Shown here one piece after another: positions 7,995 through 18,300 of a stretch of 64,000 nt of DNA (the first letter of the stretch is position 1; the number at the start of each line of letters is the position of its first letter). The notes below the pieces were generated by a model. The model searched no databases. It saw only the letters and a program-made list of their open reading frames with translations, and had not been told where the DNA came from. A program made the translations under genes and the position numbers. Origin of the DNA: Jeongeupia sp. HS-3 (GTDB taxonomy: Bacteria > Pseudomonadota > Gammaproteobacteria > Burkholderiales > Chitinibacteraceae); the NCBI RefSeq assembly GCF_015140455.1, contig NZ_AP024094.1:620001-684000 (forward strand), read 5' to 3'.

Positions 7995-8713
7995 CCTTTA
8001 AAACCTTGATCAGTGCCGGCGTTGCCGGCCTGTTGTTTTCGGCAAGCGCCGCCCATGCGACCGGCTTCGGCGTGTCGCCGGTCCGCATCGACTTCACGCC
8101 ACAAGATCGCGCCAACGCGATCACGGTAACCAATAACAGCGACGCCATGCTGCGGGTGGCGGTGTCGCTGAAGGCCTGGCAGCAGGATACGGCCGGCAAG
8201 GATCAATACACGCCATCCGATGCGCTGGTGTATTTCCCGCGCCAGCTCGAACTGCCCCCCAAGGGCAGCAAGGTGATCCGGCTCGGGCCAAAGGCCGCGC
8301 GTGGCGAAAAGGAACAGGCGTTCCGGCTCTACGTGAGCGAGCAGCCTGAAGCCGGCGCGTCCCGGCAGGGGCAGGTGGCGATGCTGGTGAGCTTCGGCAT
8401 ACCGGTGTTTGTCCAGCCGCTGCAGCCGGCGCCGTCGGCCAAGGTCACGCCGACAGTCGCCAAGGGCCGGCTCGATGTCAGGATCGAGAACGACGGCAAC
8501 ACGACGCTCAAGATCAAGCAGGCCAAGTTCTCCGACGGCAGCGCGGTCGATCATTTCGACGCGTGGTATTTGCTGCCGGGCGTTGCGCGCCGTTACGGCC
8601 TCAAGCTGCCCGAGGCGCTGTGCAAGCAGGAGAAGCCGGTGCTGACGCTGACATTCGATCAAAAGACGCTGGCCTTGCCGTTGGCTTTGAAACCGACCGA
8701 CTGCAAAGCCTGA
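7991..8713 (+). CDS. Periplasmic pilus chaperone (PapD family)
   Basis: 240 residues with a GTG start overlapping the upstream stop. A signal peptide ends AHATG; the immunoglobulin-like PapD N-terminal domain follows (FGVSPVRIDFTPQDRANAITVTNNSD), with FRLYVSEQP in the F1-G1 region and a second domain to the end. In chaperone-usher systems this protein binds nascent subunits by donor-strand complementation and delivers them to the usher. It sits between the pilin genes and the usher as in csu operons. Its stop overlaps the usher start in TGATG. Confidence 0.92.
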   Translation: MTFKTLISAGVAGLLFSASAAHATGFGVSPVRIDFTPQDRANAITVTNNSDAMLRVAVSLKAWQQDTAGKDQYTPSDALVYFPRQLELPPKGSKVIRLGPKAARGEKEQAFRLYVSEQPEAGASRQGQVAMLVSFGIPVFVQPLQPAPSAKVTPTVAKGRLDVRIENDGNTTLKIKQAKFSDGSAVDHFDAWYLLPGVARRYGLKLPEALCKQEKPVLTLTFDQKTLALPLALKPTDCKA

Positions 8714-11007
8714 TGTTGCGTTTTTGGTGGGGGCTGGTGCTCGTGTTGCTGGCCGGCACGGCCTGTGCCGAGGCCATTCTGGTCGCCGTGCGCGTCAACG
8801 ATGTCGACCGTGGCGCGCAGCGCGCCTGGCTGGCGGACGGGCAGGTCTGGCTCGCCAGCGACGACGTGCGCCAGCTCGGGCTGAAGCTCGACGGCCAGTC
8901 GGCCGAGTTCGACGGCGTCCGCTATCTGCAACTGGCGTCGCTCAAGGACATCCGTAGCCACTACGACCCGGATCAGCTCGCCGTGTCGCTGACCGTGGCG
9001 CCCGAGCAGATTGGCGAGCAGACGATTTCGCTCTACGGTGTGTCGCGGCCGGCCGAGGTCTGGCGTGGCGGCGTTTCCGGCTATCTCAACTACAGCGCCT
9101 CGACCTTTCGCAACCCGGACGGCAGCGACGGTTACGGCTTTGCGCCGCTGGTCAATGTGGCTGCCGGCGGCTGGAATTTGCGCAGCGACCAGAACTATCA
9201 ATCGTCCGGTCGTGACGAGCGCTGGCAGCGCGTCAGCACCACCGCGAGCTACGACTGGCCGGACAGCATGGCGCGGCTGACGCTCGGCGATCTGTCGCCG
9301 GTGACCGGCACGCTCGGCAGCGCACCGCAACTGGCCGGGATCGGCTATTCACGCGTGTTCTCGATGCAGCAGGATTTCGACAGTTCGCCGTCGATGTCGG
9401 CGAGGGTGCCGGTGACGACGCCGTCGACGGCCGAGGTCTACCTCAATGGCGAGCGCATCCGCACCGACAAGCTGAATCCGGGGCTGTACCAGTTCCAGGA
9501 CCTGCGCTACTTCGCCGGGCTGCAGAACGTGCAGATCGTGCTGCGCGACGAATACGGCAACCGCCAGACGATCAGTGTGCCGTATTACTTCGATGACAGC
9601 CTGCTCAAGGCCGGGCTCAACGATTTCAACTACAACGCCGGCGTCTGGCGCCAGCCCGAAGGTTTCGACAATTACGGCGGCCTCGCGTATTCGCTGTATC
9701 ACCGCTACGGTGTGAGCGATGCGCTGACCGTCGGCGCGCGCGCCGAAGGCAATCCGGATTACGACTCGGTCGGTGGCTTGCTGACGATGCGGCTCGGCCG
9801 CGCCGGCGTGCTGTCGGGCGCGTTCTCGTGGGCACGACACGACGATGGTAACGAAGGCGAGGCGCAATACCTGGCGTACCGCTTCGACGACCGCAGCTGG
9901 AGCCTGCGCGGCTTCGCCCAGCACATCGAACCGGGCTACGTCGCCGCCGACACCAGCTTTGCGCCGCCGCGCTGGAGCGGTGGCGCCGGTGCCAGCTGGG
10001 GGGCGCCGGTGTGGGGCAACTGGAGCCTCGACTGGTCGCGCCAGCTCGGCGGCGCGCTGCCGACGCAGAACCAGTGGCGGCTCGGCTATTCGGTGGCGCC
10101 GCTGCGATCGGTGTCGCTGTCGATGAACCTCAACGTCACCGACACCGGCGATCGCAGTACGCTCGGTGGCTATATCAACCTGTCGTGGTTCTTCGACAGC
10201 CGGAGCAGCGCGTCGGCCAGCAGCCAGCGCAGCAACGACGGCAACTGGCAGAGCACGCTGGCGCTGGCACGCTCGACGCCGTTCGGCGAAGGCTGGGGCT
10301 ATCGGATCAATGCGGAGCACGGCGATAGCGGTGACGAGGTCGACGGTTCGGTCGATGGCCGTTTCGCGCCGGGGCAGCTGTCGCTGAGCGCGTCGCGCAG
10401 TGAAGGGCTGGAAACCGCCTGGCGGGCGAGCTGGGCCGGCTCGCTGCTGTATGCCGATGGCGCGGTCGAGCTGTCGCGCCAGGTGAACCAGAGCTTCGCG
10501 ATTGCCGAGTTCCCGCTGGCCGGCGTAGGGGTCACGCAGAACGGCCAGATGATCGGCCGGACCGGCGCTGACGGTCGCGTGGTGCTGCCGGATCTGTCGA
10601 GCTACAACACCCAGCAGATCGCACTGGTGCAGAACGATATCCCGCTCGACTACGACGTGCCGCAGTTGCGCCGTGACGTCCAGCCCGCGTACAACGCCGG
10701 CCACGTCATCCGGTTTGCGGCGACGCCGATCCGCGCCTGGGCCGGGCAGTTGCTCGACGAGCAGGGCGCACCAATGGCCAATGCCGTGGTCCGGCTGGCC
10801 TTGCCCGAGGGCACGCGCAAGCTCGAGACCGTACTCGACGGCAGTTTCTATATCGACGACCTTGCCGCCGGCGAGTACCGTTTTGTCGTCACCGACGCGC
10901 AAGCCGTCCGCTGCCAGGGCACGCTGGTGCTGCCGGCCGGCAACGAAGCCGTTCAGCAACTGGCGCCGGTGCGCTGTGCAGGAGAAAGCAATGTTCCGAA
11001 CGATTAG
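8713..11007 (+). CDS. Outer-membrane usher protein (FimD/CsuD type)
   Basis: 764 residues. The signal peptide (MLRFWWGLVLVLLAGTACAEA) starts at the ATG overlapping the chaperone stop, in preference to a longer in-frame extension. The usher N-domain, long beta-barrel, plug-region segment with YLNGERIRTDKLNPGLYQFQDL, and a C-terminal domain (LPEGTRKLETVLDGSFYIDDL) are in the expected order. Ushers form the outer-membrane pore that catalyses pilus polymerisation. At about 760 residues it is at the short end, as in archaic-type ushers. The last 17 bases overlap the final pilin-like gene. Confidence 0.93.
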   Translation: MLRFWWGLVLVLLAGTACAEAILVAVRVNDVDRGAQRAWLADGQVWLASDDVRQLGLKLDGQSAEFDGVRYLQLASLKDIRSHYDPDQLAVSLTVAPEQIGEQTISLYGVSRPAEVWRGGVSGYLNYSASTFRNPDGSDGYGFAPLVNVAAGGWNLRSDQNYQSSGRDERWQRVSTTASYDWPDSMARLTLGDLSPVTGTLGSAPQLAGIGYSRVFSMQQDFDSSPSMSARVPVTTPSTAEVYLNGERIRTDKLNPGLYQFQDLRYFAGLQNVQIVLRDEYGNRQTISVPYYFDDSLLKAGLNDFNYNAGVWRQPEGFDNYGGLAYSLYHRYGVSDALTVGARAEGNPDYDSVGGLLTMRLGRAGVLSGAFSWARHDDGNEGEAQYLAYRFDDRSWSLRGFAQHIEPGYVAADTSFAPPRWSGGAGASWGAPVWGNWSLDWSRQLGGALPTQNQWRLGYSVAPLRSVSLSMNLNVTDTGDRSTLGGYINLSWFFDSRSSASASSQRSNDGNWQSTLALARSTPFGEGWGYRINAEHGDSGDEVDGSVDGRFAPGQLSLSASRSEGLETAWRASWAGSLLYADGAVELSRQVNQSFAIAEFPLAGVGVTQNGQMIGRTGADGRVVLPDLSSYNTQQIALVQNDIPLDYDVPQLRRDVQPAYNAGHVIRFAATPIRAWAGQLLDEQGAPMANAVVRLALPEGTRKLETVLDGSFYIDDLAAGEYRFVVTDAQAVRCQGTLVLPAGNEAVQQLAPVRCAGESNVPND

Positions 11008-11449
11008 TATCCTGGCGCTGTTGTTCATGGCGCGGCTGGCCAGCGCGGGCTGCTCGATCGGCTCGGGGCAGGACCCGTCGTTCGGGCAGTACAACCCCGA
11101 ACTGACGACGACCAGCATCCAGAACTTCTATATTGCGGTGGTTTGCGACACCGCGACCTCATACACGCTGCAGGCCGGTCCCGGCGCGCACAGCGGCAGC
11201 ATCACCGACCGCTATATGGTCAGGGTGGGCGGCACCGAGCAGCTGAAATACCAGCTCTGTGTCGGAACCAACAACGTGAGTTGCTCGGCGATCTTCGGCG
11301 ACGGGAGTTCAGGCAGCCAGACGATTACCGGCACAAACAGCGGCGGCGGCGCGACCACGCTGGCGAACGCCACTGCGCTGCTCTACGGCAGCCAGCAGGT
11401 GCCGGTGGGGGATTATGCCGATACCGTGCCGGTGACCTTGCTACCGTGA
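10991..11449 (+). CDS. SCPU-domain subunit 3, probable tip or terminal subunit
   Basis: 152 residues: signal peptide (MFRTISILALLFMARLASAG), then an SCPU-like domain with GCSIGSG, VVCDTATSYTLQAGPGAH, YQLCVG and the final GDYADTVPVTLLP. The start codon lies inside the usher gene, in another frame. In csu operons the last gene encodes the two-domain tip adhesin CsuE of over 300 residues; here the last subunit has only one domain, so either the tip is reduced or this is an ordinary minor subunit. A strong hairpin follows. Confidence 0.85.
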   Translation: MFRTISILALLFMARLASAGCSIGSGQDPSFGQYNPELTTTSIQNFYIAVVCDTATSYTLQAGPGAHSGSITDRYMVRVGGTEQLKYQLCVGTNNVSCSAIFGDGSSGSQTITGTNSGGGATTLANATALLYGSQQVPVGDYADTVPVTLLP

Positions 11450-11473
11450 ATTGCGCGGCCGCAATGTAGTCGT

Positions 11474-11504
11474 CCGCTTCCGGAACTACGTCAGCCGGAA
11501 GCGG
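11474..11504. terminator. 10-bp perfect stem-loop between pilus operon and pgk
   Basis: CCGCTTCCGG pairs perfectly with CCGGAAGCGG across an 11-base loop, 25 bases after the last pilus gene. There is no T-run, so it is either a factor-dependent 3' end hairpin or an element in front of pgk. TAGAAT just after it could be a -10 for pgk. Confidence 0.5.
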
Positions 11505-11547
11505 TAGAATCGCAGTCGATTTCCAATCCACTCAATGGAGCTAAAGC

Positions 11548-12780
<1,233 letters not shown>

Positions 12781-12799
12781 GCGTTCTTCGCTTCGCCAG

Positions 12800-12828
12800 A
12801 AACCGCAGCTTAGGCTGCGGTTTTTTTT
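12800..12828 (+). terminator. Intrinsic terminator of pgk
   Basis: AAACCGCAGC pairs with GCTGCGGTTT over a 4-base loop, and the stem runs into an uninterrupted T-tract (12821-12828). A textbook rho-independent terminator 20 bases after the pgk stop. Confidence 0.95.
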
Positions 12829-12882
12829 CGTCCGCCGTGCAGAGGGGACGTTCGGTAACCGTCTGTAAGGAATCGGGAGAGT

Positions 12883-12901
12883 GAGAATGGAATTCATTTG
12901 A
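12883..12901. promoter_or_regulatory. Marginal Fur-box-like sequence
   Basis: GAGAATGGAATTCATTTGA matches about 12 of 19 positions of the classic Fur consensus and has an AATG-N5-CATT core. It lies 33 bases before the broken PepSY gene whose neighbour was a TonB-dependent receptor, where iron control would be expected. The match is weak. Confidence 0.2.
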
Positions 12902-12933
12902 TATTCCGCCTGTTCCGAGTCCGGGTGGGCAAG

Positions 12934-13290
12934 ATGAGCGATACGGGCATGCCGTCGCGCTGGCGGCGCTGGCATATGTGGGCCGGTGTGATCCTGGCGC
13001 TGCCATTTCTGGCGATCTGCGTCACCGCCTTGCTGATCTCGCACAGCAAGACGCTGGAACTGAAAAAGATCGATGTATCGAGCCGCTGGCTGTCCGACTA
13101 CGCGCCCGAGCGGGTCGAGGCGAAAGCGCTGCTGCAGCTGGCCGATGGCACGCTGATCATCGGCGGCAAGCACGGCCTGTGGGAAATCCGCGGCGGCCGC
13201 GCCGAGCCGGCGCTGACCGGCAAACGGATCGAGGTGTTCCATTCGTCAGTGCGCCACAGGGCGTGTTTGCCGCGACCAACAGCTGTCTGT
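12934..13290 (+). pseudogene. PepSY-type membrane protein gene, frameshifted and truncated
   Basis: From the ATG at 12934 the frame encodes an N-terminal transmembrane helix (HMWAGVILALPFLAICVTALLIS) and a soluble part (GTLIIGGKHGLWEIRGGRAEP) typical of PepSY-associated proteins encoded beside ferric-siderophore receptors. Near 13238 the reading switches: the continuation SAPQGVFAATNSCLYP is in a different frame, and soon after the sequence becomes the tail of a TonB-dependent receptor. The gene thus appears to have a frameshift followed by a deletion junction at about 13277-13290. An open frame continues across, but its product would be chimeric nonsense. Confidence 0.7.
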
Positions 13291-13765
13291 ACCCGAAACC
13301 GCGCTCCACTACGATCTGGCCAATATCGACGACGCCCTGAAGGGACTGACCGCTTACGCGACCTATGTGTACACCAGGGCGACGTCGGAGCAGGGCGCCT
13401 TCGCCGGCAAGGACCTGCCGTTCTACTCGCGCAATGTCGCCACGCTCGGCGCGCGCTACCAGCGCGCGCAATGGATGTTCAACGTCGACGGCTTCGCGCA
13501 GTCGAAGCAGCACTCATCGGGCGCCGGTCCGAACTACATCACCAGCGAAACGCCGGACGGCCGCTACGGCGACATCGCCGGCTACGCGACGTGGAACGTG
13601 CGCGGCGAATACGCATTCGGGCCGCAGTTCTACAACATGAAGCTCGCCGCCGGCATCAAGAACCTGTTCGACCGCGAGTACTACACCCGCTCGACCGACA
13701 ACAACTACGGCAAGTACGTCGGCCAGCCACGGACCTACTTCATGCAGGCGTCGTTCGACCTCTGA
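13277..13765 (+). pseudogene. C-terminal fragment of FecA-like TonB-dependent receptor
   Basis: About 162 codons encode only the end of a receptor barrel: AYATYVYTRATSEQGAFAG, LPFYSRNVATLGARY, GIKNLFDREYYT and the terminal RTYFMQASFDL with C-terminal Leu. These are typical of FecA-like ferric-siderophore/citrate receptors, normally 700-800 residues. Plug domain, TonB box, signal peptide and most strands are missing and no start codon belongs to it. The fragment joins directly to the broken PepSY gene, so one deletion probably removed the intervening DNA. No fecI/fecR-like genes are near. Confidence 0.8.
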
Positions 13766-13773
13766 GTGTAGCG

Positions 13774-13805
13774 ATTGCCGGCTCACCGACCGTGAAGCCG
13801 GCAAT
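13774..13805. terminator. 10-bp stem-loop after the receptor fragment
   Basis: ATTGCCGGCT pairs perfectly with AGCCGGCAAT over a 12-base loop, 8 bases after the receptor stop. Only a weak T-rich tail follows (TTGCTTGG). It is probably the surviving terminator of the lost receptor gene. The following 200 bases up to 14009 show nothing recognisable. Confidence 0.5.
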
Positions 13806-14009
13806 TTGCTTGGATTCGACCGCTCGGTCCGTCGGGGCTGGGTCCCAGAACGGCAGGCGCACCATTTGCCCCAGCCCTTGATGAGGCAACCGGATCGGTA
13901 GCAGGTCTGGCGCAGTCTCTCTGCCGATTATCCGAGCTGATAACGGTAAGGCATTTAGCGCCGGGCGATGCTGCACCGACGCAGCGTTGGTGAAGTCTGC
14001 CGGTGCGCT

Positions 14010-14960
14010 TCAAGCTCCATTCATCCCGAAGACCCGCAGCGCCGACTGGGTACGTGACCCGTCGATCCGTCTTAAATCATGGAGCGATGGAATATGGGCG
14101 TACCGCATCCCGGGCTGGCGTGTGTGGGTGAATGATCGTCGTGACCGGGACGTGTGGTGTTCATGGACCAGGGTGCTGAACTGGTTGGCTTGGACCGGGG
14201 GGCCGTACAGATAGCCTTGTACACGTTCGCAGCCGAACTGGCGTAGCGGGATCAGATCGTCCTGGTCCTCGACACCTTCGGCAATGACGCAAATGCCGAC
14301 CTCGCGGGCGAAGTCGAGAATGGTGCGCAAGGCCGCCATGAGTTTCGGATGACGCAGGGCATCGTGTACGAGCGAGCGGTCGAGTTTCATTTCGTCGAAT
14401 GGTGCGGCCACCAGATTGCTGACCGAGGCATAGCCGCAGCCGAAATCGTCGAGCGAGGTCCGGAAACCGGCCGACTTCAACGCGGCGACCCCGGCGACGT
14501 AGTGGTCGAGCGTCGCGGTTCGGGTGGTTTCGGTGATTTCCAGCGTGACCCGGGCCGGGTCGCCGGCATGTGCCTCGACGACGGATCGTAATGCATCGGC
14601 GGTGCCGGGCTGCTGCAACAGCGTGCCGGGCAGGTTGAACGAGATCGGCACGACGTGGCCGGCGTCGGCCCAGCAAACTTGCTCGATCAGTGCACGCCCC
14701 AGCAGCAGCGCATTGAACGCTTCGATATGCGGCCCGTTCTCGATTTGATCGATGAAGTGCGCTGGCGCAACGATACCCCGCTCCGGGTGGTGCCAGCGGG
14801 CCAGCACTTCAACGCCGAGTAGCGTTCGGCCGTCGATGGAAAACTGCGGCTGAAACCAGGGTTCGAACTGTTTGGTCTCGATGGCATGCCGCAGGATTGC
14901 CTGGGAATACAGGGCCGCTTCGGGGGCGGACCGGCAAGGTCCGGATGCCTGTGTGGTCAT
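14010..14960 (-). CDS. EAL-domain protein, probable c-di-GMP phosphodiesterase
   Basis: 316 residues. The EAL domain occupies about residues 25-260: EVLARW (the EAL signature with metal-binding Glu), SFNLPG (Asn), LEITET, DDFGCGYAS, EMKLDRSLV (Lys), IAEGVED and QGYLYGPP. All expected catalytic and metal-binding residues appear present, so hydrolysis of c-di-GMP is likely. No input domain or membrane segment is seen. The ATG at 14960 is chosen because GAGGAG precedes it. The last 40 residues (from about TSRSRRSF) are not EAL-like and could reflect a lost stop or frameshift. It is divergent from the autotransporter gene. Confidence 0.85.
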   Translation of the reverse strand: MTTQASGPCRSAPEAALYSQAILRHAIETKQFEPWFQPQFSIDGRTLLGVEVLARWHHPERGIVAPAHFIDQIENGPHIEAFNALLLGRALIEQVCWADAGHVVPISFNLPGTLLQQPGTADALRSVVEAHAGDPARVTLEITETTRTATLDHYVAGVAALKSAGFRTSLDDFGCGYASVSNLVAAPFDEMKLDRSLVHDALRHPKLMAALRTILDFAREVGICVIAEGVEDQDDLIPLRQFGCERVQGYLYGPPVQANQFSTLVHEHHTSRSRRSFTHTRQPGMRYAHIPSLHDLRRIDGSRTQSALRVFGMNGA

Positions 14961-15332
14961 CGCCGTCTCCTCGGTACATGAAACTGGAATATGCCGAGTA
15001 GACGTCGCCAGGACGCAGAAAAACTTGAGAAGGATCAAGAAGCGGCCTGTGTAATCAAGTGCCTACGCCAGCTTCGGATTTCCCCTGCATTGGGTACGGA
15101 AACGGTCGATTCCGACGGGGCGTTACATAGGACATGCCTTTCGATGTTTGACCCGATCGCCGCGAATGCCCTGGTTCTGGTGTTGTCGATTTCTGGTGGC
15201 GCTACTTATTCGTGCCGTCCTTTTTTTGATTCATAGTTTAACTACCTGAGCTTCAGAGTTTCCTGACATACGACATTGGCATCGATGCGCACACTGCAAG
15301 GCGTTCAAATACGCAAACGCAGGAGCAGCATC
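14961..15332. other. 372-base intergenic region between EAL gene and autotransporter
   Basis: It must hold both divergent promoters but no convincing -35/-10 pair, known riboswitch or recognisable coding remnant was found. A T-rich patch (15221-15240) and an AGGAGCAGC ribosome-binding site (15321-15329) for the autotransporter are the only clear elements. Confidence 0.4.
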
Positions 15333-18300
15333 ATGGCAAACCTCGACTACCGTTCGACCCCGAAAACGGGGATCAAGTGTCGCAGCCTCCCGGTACGTAT
15401 GGCTACCTGGTTGTTTGCAGGGCTGGTCGGGTGCGGCATTGGGGACGCTGATGCTGATACCACGGTGGCAACCGCGGGCGGCGTGGGCATAGACAGCAGC
15501 GGCACACGCAGCGGTGAAACCGTCAAGCTTGGTGCGACAGGGACCACCGGTCTAGCAGCCGGCGCTGGCGAAAACATCCAGTTCGATACTGGGCGAGTCG
15601 AAAGCAGTGCGCTCAACGCAGCTCAGGCCAAGGATCAGCTTGGCTTTCACGCCATGGACGGCGGCCATATCGCTGCGAGCGGTAGCACCGTGATGCTAGA
15701 GCCCAAGACCGCTGCTGGTGCTGTTTTCACCGCCAACGACATGACTGGTGTGAAGGTTGAGACCGGCGGTACGGTGACATTGACCGATACCAGTGTGGTG
15801 GTAGGGGGAGGGGCCAAAGGTAACAACAATCGCGGCGTGGTCATTACCGGACCGGGATCCGAGCTGGATATGCGTGGTGGTTCGGTCGGCACGTCGTCGT
15901 GGGGTGCAGTCGGTATCCTGGTCGAGGATGGCGGTTCGGCCTTCTTGAGCAATGGCGCCACCATGACCACTACCGGTGCGCGCAGCGCCGCTACCGGCGG
16001 CAGTCACGGCGTGCGTGTGACCGGGGCCGACAGCCAGCTGCATGGCCGCGACATCACGGTCACCACCAGCGGCGGTTCGGCGTACGGCATGCGTGTTGAC
16101 GCCGGTGGCCGCGCCGAGCTGATTGACGCTACCGTCAATACGGCTGGCGGCAATGGTCACGGCGTATTGGCCGATGGCGCGGAGGTCGACATCGATGGCG
16201 GTGCCATCGGCACCACTGGCAAGGGTTCGGTCGGGGTTTGGGCGCGCAATGGCGCGACCATCGCGCTGAGTGGCACCGAGGTGCGGACCAGCGGTGCAGC
16301 CGTCTCGACTGCGTCACCCGTCGATGGCGAGAAAGCGCTGAGTCTGAGCCACGGCCTGCTGGCAACCGGTGTAGGCACCATCATTGCAGCGGACGATGTG
16401 TCCTTGCTGATCGGCGGGACCAGTGCCAGTGCAGCGCGTGCCGAGGACGGCGCCAGAATCACGCTGACCGACAGCGCCATCGACGTGAGCAGCGGTGCAA
16501 CCAGTACGACGACCACCGCGGCACTGCACGCGACCGGCGCCGGCCAGATCGTTGGCTCGGGGCTAGCGGTGAACGCTAGCGGGGTTAACGTCGGCGGCGT
16601 TCGCGCCGAAGGCGCCGGTAGTAGCGTCATGCTGGACGACAGCGTGGTGGATGTCAGTGGCGCGGGCAGCGTCGCCAATCCTGCTGCCGCCGCGCGTGCC
16701 CTCGATGGTGGTCGTGTCGTCATCGACCACAGCACGCTGACCGCAGAAGGCCAATATGGCCACGGTGTGTCGGTGGAAGGCGCCGGCTCGCAGGCCGAGG
16801 TAAGCGACTCGGACATCAGCGTTGGCGGCAACCGCGCTATCGGGCTCAATATCACCGGTGGCGCTAGCGGTAAGGTCGACAACAGCCGCATTACGACCAC
16901 TGCGGTCGCCGGCGCGGTCGGCCCCTTTGCGCCGGGCGTGCTGGTCGAAGGCACTGGCTCCCGCCTGATGCTGGACAAGAGCGACGTACACACCACGCAA
17001 AAATCCAGCCACGGCCTGCAGGTGTCCAATGGCGCCGAGGTTGCGATCAATAGCGGCTCGATCACCACCGATGGCAATTACTCGACCGGGATCGGCGCCG
17101 GCCATGCCACCGTGACCGCCAACAACGTCACCGTGACCACGCACGGCAACGACAATGCGATGGGCGTGGTGGCCAACGATGCGTCGACCGTCACCCTCAA
17201 CGGCGGCTCGGTCACGACCACCGGCAGCGGCTCGCCGGTGCAGTCCAACATGACCTTCCCGCACGCCCTGGCCTCGCGCAACCCGGGTGCATTGTTGATC
17301 GCCAGCGGCACCAGCGTCCTGACCCTGGGTACACAAGCCTATGGCGCGGCGGTCGACGATGGCGGCAGCATGGTGCTGAGCGACCTTGCGGTGAAGACCG
17401 AGGGAGCGCATTCGATCGGCCTCTATGCCGGCATCGGCTCGATCAAGCCCGGGCAGGTGCGCCTCGACGCGAACAACGTCAGCGTGGAAACACTGGGCGA
17501 CCATGCCGCCGGCGCGCTCACCAGCCGGCGTTATCAGCAGGGCACCGCCGTCTTGAATCTGGCCGACACCACCATTCGTACCCACGGCCTGCAATCGCAC
17601 GGCCTGCAGGCGGAGTCCGGGGCGGCACTCAGCGCCAGCAATACGGTGGTTTCGACGACCGGCATCGGCGCACTGGGCGCTGTGGCCAACAATACGGCGA
17701 CCATCGGGCTCGACGTGGTCGGTGTGGCCACCAGCGGCAACCTCGCGCACGGCGTGGTGGCCAAGCAGGGCGGTACGGTTGACGGTCGCGATGTCGTCGT
17801 CACCGCGAGGGGGGAGCAGGCCGCCGCACTGTATGTGCAAGGTACCGATGCACTCAAGGGCACGGCCAATCTCGAGAACGCAGTGCTGAGCAACCGCGAT
17901 GGCGCGACCGTTGCCGTGGCCGGGGTCGGGGATGTCGCGCTGCAGAATGCGATCGTCGGCGGCAGCGGCCAATGGCTGTATGTGGACCGTTCGCTGGCAA
18001 GTGCGGGTACCGCGATTCCCGACATGGGCACCGGCCAATGGCAGGGCGTCGGCCAGTCGTTCGACAGCGTGGGGCGGGCTAAGGTTGATCTGGCGGGCTC
18101 GGTGGTCACTGGCTCGGCGAACACCGCAGCGAGCAGTAGGTCCACGGTCACGCTGCGCGATACCAGCATCTGGAAGCTCACCGGTAATTCCAATCTCAGC
18201 ACCTTGAGCAACAGTGGCAGCCTGATCGACTTCAGCAAGCCGCAGGGCGGCCAATACAAGCACCTGACCGTCAACGATTACCACGGTGACAATGGCACCC

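Noticed and set aside
9349-11118. Long open frame (589 codons) on the minus strand opposite the usher gene
   Set aside because: It is an antisense shadow of a GC-rich gene: Arg/Ala/Gln-rich composition, no domain, and the plus-strand usher is unambiguous.
13806-14009. Possible riboswitch or small RNA after the receptor fragment
   Set aside because: No known box (for example the cobalamin or TPP consensus) could be matched on either strand.
15285-15305. TTGGCATCGATGCGC as a sigma-54 promoter before the autotransporter
   Set aside because: The GG and GC dinucleotides are 7 or 9 bases apart rather than the required 10.
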